Positions 28,594 to 37,140 of a DNA stretch of 64,000 nucleotides are shown here, piece after piece; within the stretch, counting starts at the first letter, position 1; each line of letters starts with the position of its first letter. The DNA is from Frigoribacterium sp. JB110 (GTDB lineage Bacteria; Actinomycetota; Actinomycetes; Actinomycetales; Microbacteriaceae): assembly GCF_900163665.1 (NCBI RefSeq), contig NZ_FUIA01000020.1, positions 103,211 to 167,210 on the forward strand. Reading direction: 5' to 3'. Position numbers and translations under genes: made by a program. Below the pieces are notes generated by a model. The model was not told the DNA's origin, searched no databases, and saw only the letters and a program-made list of their open reading frames with translations.

Positions 28594-30804
28594 ATGGTGA
28601 TTGCAACTCGAACACGCATCTCTCGATCGCGCGGTGCGGGCCGCAGATGGACGGCGCTCATCGCGGCAGGTGCGGTGGGCGCTGGGGCTCTGCTGGCGGC
28701 TCAACCCGCTGCCGCAGAACTGATCGCAGACGACCCGTGGATCTCCGAACCGGCCGACGGGGTCTATCAGTTCTCCGTTCCCCACTCCGTGGTGGTGGAT
28801 GAGGTCGGGGCCGACCCCGCGGGCTTCGCGGTCGAGGGCAGTTTCGGTCCGGGCCACGAGTGGTCGCGGTTGAACCTCGGTCGCGACGGCGACACCTGGT
28901 CGGCCAAGATCGGTCCTCTCGAGCCCGGGCAGTACTCGTTCCAGTACGAGGCGATCACCTCCGAACAGGAGATCGTCGAGTTCCGCAACCCCGACACCGA
29001 GCAGACGGTGACGTCTCGGCCCGAGCTGTCCACCTTCTTCGTGCCTGGCGACTCGGCCGAGTGGCTGCAGGACGCAGCGGGTGGCGGAGAGCTGACGACG
29101 CTCGACTACGACAGCAGGGTCGCGCACGCCGAGCGCTCTGCGCAGGTGTGGACGCCCCCGACCTACGATGCGAACCGCGCGGAGCCATACCCCGTGCTCT
29201 ACCTGCTGCCGGATGAGGGTCAGGCATACAGCGAGTGGACCGAGCTCGGGCGCGCCGCGCAGATCCTCGACAATCTCGCGCTTTCGGGGGAGATCGAGCC
29301 GATGGTCGTCGTGATGGGCGACGGCGACACCTCTGACGTCCAGGGGGAGATGCTCCGCAACCTGCTTCCCGCCGTGGAAGACGGGTTCCATGTCTCGTCC
29401 GATTCGGATCAGCGTGCGATCGCTGGCATCGGACGCGGAGGGGCCCAGGCACTCGAGCTGATGGTGAAGAAGTCGAAGGAGTTCTCGAGCGTCGGATCCT
29501 TCTCAGGACACTTCGACGGCAAGATCAGCAACGGGCACGCGAAGCAGGTCAACCGGAACACCGATCTCGTCCGCCTGTACGTCGGGAACACGACGGACGC
29601 CTCCTACAACCAGAACGTCGCGCTCTCCGAGAAGCTCGACACGGCCGGCGTCGAATACGAGACCGACGGGTCGAACCCCGCCTACGGCGACATCTGGGAG
29701 ACCTGGCAGGAGGCACTGGCCGACTTCGCGCCGCGCCTGTTCCAGGACGGCGGCGACCCGGGGATGAGCGAGGGGCATCTGCCGCTCGACGGCGAGCACT
29801 CGCTGCCTGATCCCGGAACGACACCGACGCCCTGGATCGACGAGAACGGGATCGTCACCTTCGAGACCGACGAATTCCCGGATGCGACGAACGTCACGGT
29901 GTGGGCCAACTGGGGCCCCGCCGGCAACTGGCTGCGGATCCCCATGATCCGAGACGGCGACCGGTGGCGCCTGACCGTCGGGCCGGTCGACGGCGGTTCG
30001 TACTACTACAAGTTCACGGGCGACGGCGTCGACGTCAAGGATGAGTCGAACCCGACGGTGGTGAACTCCGAACCGACCTGGAGCACGTTCCAGATCGCAG
30101 GCGACAACCTGCGCGGGGAGTACACGGCGGATGCGGCACCGGAGGACCGCGGCGACGTCACGACGATGGAGTACGACAGCACTGCAGGCGAGACCCGTTC
30201 GGCGTACGTCTGGACGCCGTCGGACTACGACCCGGATCGCGCAGACGAGTACTCGACGCTGTACCTGCAGCACGGCGGCGGGCAGGTGTGGAGCGACTGG
30301 ATCCAGGTCGGGCGCGCTGCGCAGATCCTCGACAATCACTATCTGCGCGGAACCATCGAGCCGATGGTGGTCGTGATGGCGGACGGAAACGGCGTCGACT
30401 TCCCGACCGAGATCACCGAGAGCATCGTGCCGACGGCCGAACGCGAGTACCACGTCAGCGACGACAGCGCAGACCGCGCGTTGGCCGGGCTGTCGATGGG
30501 CTCAGGGCACGCGCTGAGCACCTTCTTCGCCCACCCAGGGGAGTTCGCATACATCGGGCTCTTCTCCACCTTCGGGTCGGTGCCTCCGGATGCCGACGTC
30601 GAGGAGCTCAACGAGGTCACGGAGCTGCTCAGCATCTACTCCGGAGACATCCAGGACTTCACCTACGAGCCGACCCTGGCTCTGATCGAATCCCTGGAGG
30701 AGAACGGCGTCGAGCACGAGTTCAACCCGCTGATCCCCGGCCCGCACAGCTGGGACGTCTGGCAGAAATCGCTGATCGACTTCCTGCCGAAGCTGTTCGT
30801 CTAG
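28594..30804 (+). CDS. Secreted tandem CE1-type esterase (one active, one degenerate domain)
   Basis: A 736-residue exported protein (signal peptide to about residue 41) made of two similar halves, each an E-set/CBM48-like domain followed by an alpha/beta-hydrolase domain of the feruloyl/acetylxylan esterase (CE1) type. The second half has nucleophile S634 in LSMGS and histidine H718 in PHSWDVW. In the first half the corresponding positions are G280 (GIGRGG) and Y364 (PAYGDIW), so it is probably catalytically dead. The likely job is removing ester side groups from arabinoxylan outside the cell. It converges on the LacI gene; their stops overlap at CTAG (30801-30804). Confidence 0.88.
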   Translation: MVIATRTRISRSRGAGRRWTALIAAGAVGAGALLAAQPAAAELIADDPWISEPADGVYQFSVPHSVVVDEVGADPAGFAVEGSFGPGHEWSRLNLGRDGDTWSAKIGPLEPGQYSFQYEAITSEQEIVEFRNPDTEQTVTSRPELSTFFVPGDSAEWLQDAAGGGELTTLDYDSRVAHAERSAQVWTPPTYDANRAEPYPVLYLLPDEGQAYSEWTELGRAAQILDNLALSGEIEPMVVVMGDGDTSDVQGEMLRNLLPAVEDGFHVSSDSDQRAIAGIGRGGAQALELMVKKSKEFSSVGSFSGHFDGKISNGHAKQVNRNTDLVRLYVGNTTDASYNQNVALSEKLDTAGVEYETDGSNPAYGDIWETWQEALADFAPRLFQDGGDPGMSEGHLPLDGEHSLPDPGTTPTPWIDENGIVTFETDEFPDATNVTVWANWGPAGNWLRIPMIRDGDRWRLTVGPVDGGSYYYKFTGDGVDVKDESNPTVVNSEPTWSTFQIAGDNLRGEYTADAAPEDRGDVTTMEYDSTAGETRSAYVWTPSDYDPDRADEYSTLYLQHGGGQVWSDWIQVGRAAQILDNHYLRGTIEPMVVVMADGNGVDFPTEITESIVPTAEREYHVSDDSADRALAGLSMGSGHALSTFFAHPGEFAYIGLFSTFGSVPPDADVEELNEVTELLSIYSGDIQDFTYEPTLALIESLEENGVEHEFNPLIPGPHSWDVWQKSLIDFLPKLFV

Positions 30805-31856
30805 GAGCGTTCCCCGTCCACGTCCGATCGGCCGTGGACGGGGAAGCCGGTCGACTCGCGCCGGATGATCCGGTAGTCGGGTTTGACGGTGCGGGGCCGC
30901 TGACCGGGCGCCTTGTTCTCGATGCGTTCGATGAGCATGTCGACGGCGTCGGTTGCGATCTGATCGCGACCGACGTCGACGCTCGACATCGACGGAACGG
31001 TGAACTGCGATTCGTCGATGTTGTCGAATCCGATCACGGCGACGTCTTCGGGCGAGCGCAGCCCGGCCTCGCCGAGGGCGCGGAGCGCGCCGAGCCCGAG
31101 TGAGTCGTTGAGCGCGAAGACCGCGTCGAACCCGACGCCGTCCCGCAGAAGGCCCCGGATCGCCATCGCCCCGGTGGACCTGCTCCAGTGCGGTCCGTGA
31201 CGAATGAGATCCGGATCGACCGGAATGCTCGCGCCTTCGAGCGCTTGGAAGTAGCCGGCAACCCGGAGCCTGGCAGAACTCGCCTCGTCGTCCGCGTCGT
31301 GCTCGGCACCGATGACGGCGATCCGACGCCTGCCGATATCGATCAGGTGCTCGACGGCCGCGCGAGCGGACGAGACATTGTGCATGGCGACGTGGTCGGT
31401 CGGCCCGCCGAAGATGCGCTCGCCGAGCAGCACCAGCGGAAACTCGGTATCGAGAAGCGGAGCGTCCGGCTGCCCCAGCCCCACCGGGCTGAAGAGCAGT
31501 CCGTCGGTGAGGCGAGCCCGTTTGTCGGTGAGAACTTCGACTTCGCGTTCGCGGTCGCCGCTGGTCTGTTCGACGAGCACGCTCAGTCCGTGGCGGTCGG
31601 CCGCTCGGATGACCGCGTCTGCGAGCTCGGCGAAGTAGTTCTCACGGAGGGACGGGACGGCGAGGCCGATCACACCCGTGCGGCCCGATCGGAGGCCGCG
31701 GGCGGACATGTTCGGGCGATAGCCCAGCTCGTCGATCGCTGCGCGTACGCGCTCGCGCGTGGAGGGGCGGACGTGCGGGTGCTCGTGGATGACGTTGGAG
31801 ACCGTCTTCATCGACACACCCGCGAGCTGTGCGACATCCTGCATTGTCGATGCCAT
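30801..31856 (-). CDS. LacI-family transcriptional regulator of the arabinoxylan locus
   Basis: A 351-residue regulator. The N-terminal helix-turn-helix is at about residues 5-24 (DVAQLAGVSMKTVSNVI) with hinge helix RPNMSARGLRSGRTG. The periplasmic-binding-like effector domain follows, with the GFDNIDESQFTVPSMSSVD signature near residue 285. ATG 31856 gives normal family length although the frame is open further upstream. Divergent from the sugar importer and convergent with the esterase, it is the natural controller of the operator-like sites at 28430, 28494, 31935 and 32023. The effector is probably an arabinose-containing sugar (inference). Confidence 0.93.
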   Translation of the reverse strand: MASTMQDVAQLAGVSMKTVSNVIHEHPHVRPSTRERVRAAIDELGYRPNMSARGLRSGRTGVIGLAVPSLRENYFAELADAVIRAADRHGLSVLVEQTSGDREREVEVLTDKRARLTDGLLFSPVGLGQPDAPLLDTEFPLVLLGERIFGGPTDHVAMHNVSSARAAVEHLIDIGRRRIAVIGAEHDADDEASSARLRVAGYFQALEGASIPVDPDLIRHGPHWSRSTGAMAIRGLLRDGVGFDAVFALNDSLGLGALRALGEAGLRSPEDVAVIGFDNIDESQFTVPSMSSVDVGRDQIATDAVDMLIERIENKAPGQRPRTVKPDYRIIRRESTGFPVHGRSDVDGERS

Positions 31857-31934
31857 CGCGCCCCCGTTGCCGTCTCTACCGCGTTCTGCCCCGCTTCCGA
31901 CCACTCTAGCCATCGAAGGTTCGGGACCGATCCT

Positions 31935-31948
31935 TACAACGATATCCG
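31935..31948. promoter_or_regulatory. Possible LacI-type operator near the regulator's own promoter
   Basis: TTACAACGATATCC; the left half matches the operator motif TTACANCG but the right half is degenerate. Suggests autoregulation. Confidence 0.4.
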
Positions 31949-32010
31949 AACACACGGAGGACAGTCCTGTGTCGCGGATCCCACTGTACAAGCGGGAGTG
32001 ACGTCGCCCC

Positions 32011-32039
32011 TTGCGCCAGCAATTACAGCGCTGTAACGT
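32011..32039 (+). promoter_or_regulatory. Putative importer promoter overlapped by operator
   Basis: TTGCGC (32011-32016), 17-bp spacer and TAACGT (32034-32039). The perfect 14-bp palindrome TTACAGCGCTGTAA (32023-32036) covers part of the spacer and the -10 element, a repressor geometry. Confidence 0.6.
32023..32036. promoter_or_regulatory. LacI-type operator (perfect palindrome)
   Basis: TTACAGCGCTGTAA, a perfect 14-bp palindrome centred on GC, 47 bp before the first importer gene. Confidence 0.75.
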
Positions 32040-32082
32040 GAGATCCGGCAAAGGCGCCGACTCCCTCACTCAGGAAGATGCA

Positions 32083-32982
32083 ATGAAGCGACTGCTGTAC
32101 TCGAAGAAGGCCGCTCCGTATCTGTTCGTGCTGCCGTTCATCATCACGCTGCTCGTGTTCTGGGCGGTTCCGGTCGGGCGCTCCTTCGTGATGAGCTTCC
32201 ACGAGGTGCTGTACGGCCAGGAGTCGTTCGTCGGCGTCGCGAACTATGAGCGGATGGTCGGCGACCGCGTGTTCTGGCAGGCGATGTGGAACAGCTTCCG
32301 GTACATGGTGCTGACGATGGTGCTTCTGGTGCCGATCCCGATGGTTCTCGCCGCCATCCTCAACTCGAAGATCGGCAGCGACCGCGTCAAGTCGTTCTTC
32401 AAGGCGTCGCTGTTCGTTCCGGCGCTCACCTCGCTCGTCGTGGCCGGTCTGGTGTTCCGGCTCATGTTCTCGGAGAGCGAGACGGCCGTCATCAACCAGG
32501 TGTTCGGTGCGATCGGCCTCGATCCGGTGCGCTGGCTGCGCGAGGACGTGCCGGGCCTCGTCGTGCTCCTGGTGCTCGCAGTCTGGCGGTGGACCGGCGT
32601 GAACACGATGTACTTCCTCGCGGGTATGCAGGCGATTCCGCGGGAGTACTACGAGGCGGCATCGATCGACGGGGCCGGACGGGTCGCTCAGTTCTTCCAG
32701 ATCACCGTGCCGAATCTGCGTCCGACGATCGTGTACGTGGTCACGATCAGCATCTACGGGGGCCTAGCGATGTTCACCGAGAGCTTCATGCTCTACGCCG
32801 GCAACCAGTCGCCCAACAATCAGGGGCTGACGATCGTCGGGTACCTGTACCGACAGGGCATCCAGCAGAACGACATGGGCTTCGCCTCGGCCGTGGGCGT
32901 CGTCCTGCTGGCCGTGGTGCTCACCATCAACATCACGCAGCTCACGCTGACGGGAACCTTCCGGAAGGAGGAGGCTCGATGA
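32083..32982 (+). CDS. Sugar ABC transporter permease (CUT1, MalF/AraP-like)
   Basis: A 299-residue permease with six membrane segments. The cytoplasmic EAA loop EYYEAASIDGAGRVAQFFQI (about residues 190-209), which contacts the ATPase, is present. It belongs to the CUT1 class of oligosaccharide importers. ATG 32083 is preceded by AGGAAG. It overlaps the second permease by ATGA. No ATPase gene is nearby; CUT1 importers of actinobacteria usually share one MsmK-type ATPase encoded elsewhere. Confidence 0.94.
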   Translation: MKRLLYSKKAAPYLFVLPFIITLLVFWAVPVGRSFVMSFHEVLYGQESFVGVANYERMVGDRVFWQAMWNSFRYMVLTMVLLVPIPMVLAAILNSKIGSDRVKSFFKASLFVPALTSLVVAGLVFRLMFSESETAVINQVFGAIGLDPVRWLREDVPGLVVLLVLAVWRWTGVNTMYFLAGMQAIPREYYEAASIDGAGRVAQFFQITVPNLRPTIVYVVTISIYGGLAMFTESFMLYAGNQSPNNQGLTIVGYLYRQGIQQNDMGFASAVGVVLLAVVLTINITQLTLTGTFRKEEAR

Positions 32983-33866
32983 GCGAGACGCGCACGAGCA
33001 TCCCGATCGTCGGGAACGAACGGCCGAAGCTCCCCTGGCCGGTCCGCTGGGCAGGATTGATCCAATCCGCTTTCCTGATCGTCATCGCGGTCATCGCCCT
33101 GGTCCCCATCCTCGCGATCTTCCTCGGCACCTTCCAGGACGGCGGAACACTGCTGCGCAGCGGCGTCACCTTCGCCATCGACTTCGGCTCGTTCGATCTC
33201 GACAGCTATTGGGTGCTCCTGACCGAGTCCGGCGACTACTTCGTCTGGTTCTGGAACAGCCTGTGGCTGACCGCCGTGCAGGTCGTGCTCACGCTTCTGA
33301 TCAGTTCCTTCGTCTCGTACGGCATCGCGATGTACGAGTTCCGCGGAAAGCAGGCCGTCTTCATCGCCGTACTGATCGTGATGACGGTGCCGTTCGAGAT
33401 GATCATGCTGCCGCTGTACGTCCAGGTCAACGACTTCGGCCTCGCCGACACCTTCACGGTGATCTTCCTCCCCTTCCTCGCCCACGCGATGACCATCTTC
33501 TTCTTCCGTCAGTACTTCCTGGGCGTGCCGTACGAGCTTGTGGAGGCCGGGCGGGTCGACGGGGTGTCGGAGTTCGGCATCTTCTTCCGACTCGTGCTCC
33601 CGATCGCCAAGCCGGCCGTCGCGGCGATGGCGATCCTGAACGGCATGCTGTGCTGGAACAACTTCCTCTGGCCGCTGCTGGTTCTGCGCAGCTCCGACAA
33701 GTTCATCCTGCCGATCGGTCTGAACGCACTGCTCACACCGCACGGAAACAACTACGACCTGCTGATCGTCGGCGCGTTCTTCTCGCTGATTCCCATACTT
33801 CTGCTCTTCCTCGCCTTCCAGCGCTACTTCATCGAAGGCATGACCGCCGGTGCGGTCAAGGGCTGA
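32979..33866 (+). CDS. Sugar ABC transporter permease (CUT1, MalG/AraQ-like)
   Basis: A 295-residue second permease, translationally coupled to the first (ATGA). It has six hydrophobic segments and the EAA loop ELVEAGRVDGVSEFGIFFRL (about residues 187-206), followed by LPIAKPAVAAMAI, the MalG-type pattern. The C-terminal FQRYFIEGMTAGAVKG is the classic ending of CUT1 inner permeases. It pairs with the permease upstream to import oligosaccharides captured by the lipoprotein encoded next. Confidence 0.95.
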   Translation: MSETRTSIPIVGNERPKLPWPVRWAGLIQSAFLIVIAVIALVPILAIFLGTFQDGGTLLRSGVTFAIDFGSFDLDSYWVLLTESGDYFVWFWNSLWLTAVQVVLTLLISSFVSYGIAMYEFRGKQAVFIAVLIVMTVPFEMIMLPLYVQVNDFGLADTFTVIFLPFLAHAMTIFFFRQYFLGVPYELVEAGRVDGVSEFGIFFRLVLPIAKPAVAAMAILNGMLCWNNFLWPLLVLRSSDKFILPIGLNALLTPHGNNYDLLIVGAFFSLIPILLLFLAFQRYFIEGMTAGAVKG

Positions 33867-33912
33867 GCGACCCGAGTCTGTCCCTCACAGTGAATGATCA
33901 AAGGAGACCATC

Positions 33913-35241
33913 ATGAAAAGGCGCAAGATCCTTCTGACAACGGCGGTGCTCTCGCTTGCGGGTGTGACGCTTGCCGGATGCGGTGGCGGCGGTGGTGCCG
34001 AGGAGCCCGTCGTCAACGACGACGGTTCGACCGTCGTCGATATGTGGGTGTTCGCTGAGGTCCACGCGGCGTTCTACGAGGCCATGGCCGATGCGTGGAA
34101 CGAGGCGAATCCCGACCAGGAGATCGACCTGCAGATCACCATCTACCCGTACGAGGAGATGCACAACAAGCTGCAGCTCGGTCTGAACGCGGGGGAGGGT
34201 CTCCCTGACGTCGTCGACATCGAAGTCAACAAGTTCGCGAACTTCGTGCAGGGAGACAACCCGCCGCTCGTGGATCTGACCGAGGCAGCGGGGCCGTATG
34301 CCGACGACGTCGTGCAGGCGCGTCTCGACCTGTACTCGAAGGACGGCTCCGTGTACGCGTACCCGACGCACGTCGGTGCGTTCGTCGCGTTCTACAACGC
34401 GGAGCTCTTGGACGAGGCCGGAATCGACTACACGACGATCGAGACATGGGACGACTTCCGCGAGGCGGGTGCGAGCTACCACGACAGCACCGGGAAGCAG
34501 TTCGGCGTCGCGGAGACGGGCGTCAACTTCGTCGATCCGCTCATCACCGCTCAACTGGGCGGCGAGTGGATGGACGCGGATGGCAAGCCGCAGGTGAACA
34601 GCCCGGAGGCCGTCGAGACCATCGAGATGATGCAGGAGATGCAGGATGCCGGTGCGATCTCGACGATCCCTGGCGGCAGTCCGGATGACGAAGAGGCCTT
34701 CGGTGTGATCAACAGCGGCGATGTCGCCGCGGTCGTGTATCCCGCCTGGTACACCTCGCGGTTCGTCGACTACATGCCGGATCTCGCGGGGAAGGTCGCG
34801 ATCGCACCCGCACCGGTCATCGAGGGTTCCGATGTGCGGACCATCGGCGGCGGCGGCACGGGCACGGCCGCGCTCGCCGGGTCGCCGGTTGCCGAGTTCG
34901 CGGCTGAGTGGCTCGCCTTCGCCAAGCTCTCGCCTGAGGCGAACGTGGCGGTGTGGGAGGAGCTCGGCTTCGACCCCGTGAACATGGCGGTGTGGGAGGA
35001 CGAAGCCGTCACCCACAACCCCGAGAACAAGTTCAACGAGTACTTCCAGACGAACCTGTTCGACGTGCTGAATGAGGTCTCCGGCAGCATCGGCCATTGG
35101 GAGTCGTTCTCGGCGCCTGACTGGCCGTCGGTCGACAACCTCTTCCGCACCGTCACGCTCAATGAGGCGTTCGAGAACGGCGTGCCTGCCCAGGAGGTGC
35201 TCGACCAGGCGCAGTCCGACCTCGAGAACGAGCTCGGCTGA
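33913..35241 (+). CDS. Sugar ABC transporter substrate-binding lipoprotein
   Basis: A 442-residue lipoprotein with signal peptide and lipobox LAGC (lipidated C23), then an extracellular solute-binding family 1 fold. Landmarks are ADAWNEANPDQEIDLQITIY near residue 60, GLNAGEGLPDVVDIE and the central YPTHVGAFVAFYN. It should bind arabino- or arabinoxylo-oligosaccharides, judging from the GH51 gene downstream and the esterase nearby (inference). It follows the permeases by 46 bp and is followed by a strong hairpin, which often helps keep binding-protein mRNA more abundant. Confidence 0.93.
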   Translation: MKRRKILLTTAVLSLAGVTLAGCGGGGGAEEPVVNDDGSTVVDMWVFAEVHAAFYEAMADAWNEANPDQEIDLQITIYPYEEMHNKLQLGLNAGEGLPDVVDIEVNKFANFVQGDNPPLVDLTEAAGPYADDVVQARLDLYSKDGSVYAYPTHVGAFVAFYNAELLDEAGIDYTTIETWDDFREAGASYHDSTGKQFGVAETGVNFVDPLITAQLGGEWMDADGKPQVNSPEAVETIEMMQEMQDAGAISTIPGGSPDDEEAFGVINSGDVAAVVYPAWYTSRFVDYMPDLAGKVAIAPAPVIEGSDVRTIGGGGTGTAALAGSPVAEFAAEWLAFAKLSPEANVAVWEELGFDPVNMAVWEDEAVTHNPENKFNEYFQTNLFDVLNEVSGSIGHWESFSAPDWPSVDNLFRTVTLNEAFENGVPAQEVLDQAQSDLENELG

Positions 35242-35246
35242 ACCTT

Positions 35247-35281
35247 GCCCGGTGGCGACGCGCTCCGCGTCGCCACCGGGC
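35247..35281 (+). terminator. Strong hairpin after the binding-protein gene
   Basis: A perfect 16-bp stem (35247-35262 with 35266-35281) and a 3-base loop, starting 5 bp after the stop codon, with no T-run. It probably acts as a partial terminator or a 3' stabiliser between the importer genes and the arabinofuranosidase gene. Confidence 0.75.
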
Positions 35282-35336
35282 GCAGCTCATCCCTGATGTC
35301 GGCATCGCGCCGACCTCTACCGAAAGGAAACCATCC

Positions 35337-36848
35337 ATGCTGACCGCCTCCGTCACCGTCGACCCCGCCTTCGTCGTCGGCCCGGTGCGTCCGCGCACGT
35401 TCGGCTCGTTCGTCGAGCATCTCGGACGCTGCGTGTACACCGGAATCTACGAGCCAGGGCACCCCTCCGCGGACGCCAACGGCTTCCGCGGCGACGTCAT
35501 CGAGCTCCTGCGCGAGCTCGGCGTGACGACTGTGCGGTACCCAGGGGGCAACTTCGTGTCGGGGTACCGATGGGAGGACGGTGTGGGGCCGGCGGACGAA
35601 CGACCTCGGCGCCTGGATCTCGCGTGGCACTCCACCGATCCGAACCAGGTCGGCGTCGATGAGTTCATCGCGTGGTGCCGTTCGGCAGGCGTCGAGCCGA
35701 TGATGGCCGTGAACCTCGGAACACGGGGCGTGCAGGAGGCACTCGACCTGCTCGAGTACTGCAACGGCACCGGCGACACGCACTTCGCGAATCTGCGGCG
35801 CGCCAATGGAGCGGATGAGCCGTACGACATCCGGATGTGGTGTCTCGGCAACGAGATGGACGGTCCGTGGCAGATCGGGCACAAGACGGCGGAGGAGTAC
35901 GGCAGGCTGGCGGCTGAGACGGCGCGCGCGATGCGCATGATCGATCCGGATCTCGTCCTGGTCGCGTGCGGATCATCCGGATCCGGCATGCCGACCTTCG
36001 GCGAGTGGGAGCGGATCGTGCTGACCGAGTCGTACGAGCAGGTCGACATGGTCTCGGCTCACGCGTACTACTACGAAGAGGACGGCGACCTGAAGTCGTT
36101 CCTGTCGTCGGCGATCAACATGGATCACTTCATCGAGTCGGTCACCGCCACGGCCGACGCGGTTCGTGCGGCGGGCAAGCACGACAAGCGGATCGCGATC
36201 TCCTTCGACGAGTGGAACGTCTGGTACCAGAAGCGGGCAGAGTCGAAGGTTCCTGAAGGTGATGACTGGCCCGTCGCGCCCGTGCTCCTCGAGGACAAGT
36301 ACAACGTCGCGGATGCGGTGGTGGTGGGCAACCTGCTGATCTCGCTTCTGCGGCACACCGACCGGGTGCACTCGGCGTCGCTCGCCCAGCTGGTCAACGT
36401 GATCGCGCCGATCATGACCGAGCCGGGCGGGCGCAGCTGGCGTCAGACGACCTTCCACCCGTTCTCCCTCACCGCCGGTCACGCGTCGGGCCAGGTGCTC
36501 CGCGTCGCGATCGACGCACCCACGTACGACACGGCGAAGTTCGGTTCGTCCCCCGTGCTCGACGCCGTCGCGACGCACGATGCAGAGACGGGCGACGTCG
36601 TGGTGTTCGCCGTGAACCGCTCGACCGAGGAAGAACTCGACCTCACAGTCGACGTGCGCGGCGTCGGCGAGCTTCGTCTGGTGGAGGCCCTCACGCTCGC
36701 GCATCCCGACCCGATGCGACAGGCGACGGCTGACGATCCGGATTCCGTGGTTCCGCGCGTGAACGACAGCGCAGCCATCGAGGGGGAGAGCCTGAGTGCG
36801 GTGCTGCCGCCCGTGTCGTGGGCGATGCTGCGGCTGACGAAGAGCTGA
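35337..36848 (+). CDS. Alpha-L-arabinofuranosidase, GH51 family
   Basis: A 503-residue enzyme without a signal peptide, so intracellular, that removes arabinofuranosyl groups from imported oligosaccharides. It starts with the family's VGPVRPRTFGSFVEHLGRCV and RYPGGNFVSGYRWEDGVGP segments. The acid/base glutamate is E173 in CLGNEMDG, and the nucleophile is E292 in SFDEWNVWY. A C-terminal beta-sandwich domain follows. It completes the locus: outside, the esterase trims the polymer; the ABC importer takes up fragments; this enzyme releases arabinose. Confidence 0.95.
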   Translation: MLTASVTVDPAFVVGPVRPRTFGSFVEHLGRCVYTGIYEPGHPSADANGFRGDVIELLRELGVTTVRYPGGNFVSGYRWEDGVGPADERPRRLDLAWHSTDPNQVGVDEFIAWCRSAGVEPMMAVNLGTRGVQEALDLLEYCNGTGDTHFANLRRANGADEPYDIRMWCLGNEMDGPWQIGHKTAEEYGRLAAETARAMRMIDPDLVLVACGSSGSGMPTFGEWERIVLTESYEQVDMVSAHAYYYEEDGDLKSFLSSAINMDHFIESVTATADAVRAAGKHDKRIAISFDEWNVWYQKRAESKVPEGDDWPVAPVLLEDKYNVADAVVVGNLLISLLRHTDRVHSASLAQLVNVIAPIMTEPGGRSWRQTTFHPFSLTAGHASGQVLRVAIDAPTYDTAKFGSSPVLDAVATHDAETGDVVVFAVNRSTEEELDLTVDVRGVGELRLVEALTLAHPDPMRQATADDPDSVVPRVNDSAAIEGESLSAVLPPVSWAMLRLTKS

Positions 36849-36913
36849 GGGCAACGGGGACGGCGCGCGGGAGGGCGCAGTCGAGACTGGCCGCGCACGG
36901 AAGCGCTCACTTC

Positions 36914-37123
36914 CTACGACAAGCCGCGCGCTGACTCCGCGCGCGCGGCGGAGACGGCCGCACGCAGGAACGGGTGCGGTATCGCGACGTTGAACCGGAT
37001 GGCAGTCTCGTAACCGTCGCCGCACTTCGATCCGTCGGTCGTGACGACCTTGGCGCGGCGGCGCAGCGCATACGATGCGACCAGTGCACGACTGAGTGCA
37101 TGGAGTCGGGCGATGAGCGCCAC
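36914..37123 (-). CDS. Possible small hypothetical protein
   Basis: A 69-codon frame from GTG 37123, divergent from the MFS gene. Its composition (VVTTDGSKCGDGYETAIRF in the middle) is less arginine-rich than typical antisense shadows, and the start lies just outside the neighbouring gene. There is no recognised domain and no convincing ribosome-binding site. Without it, the interval 36849-37140 would be empty. Confidence 0.3.
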   Translation of the reverse strand: MALIARLHALSRALVASYALRRRAKVVTTDGSKCGDGYETAIRFNVAIPHPFLRAAVSAARAESARGLS

Positions 37124-37140
37124 GGGGAATCGGAGACGAC

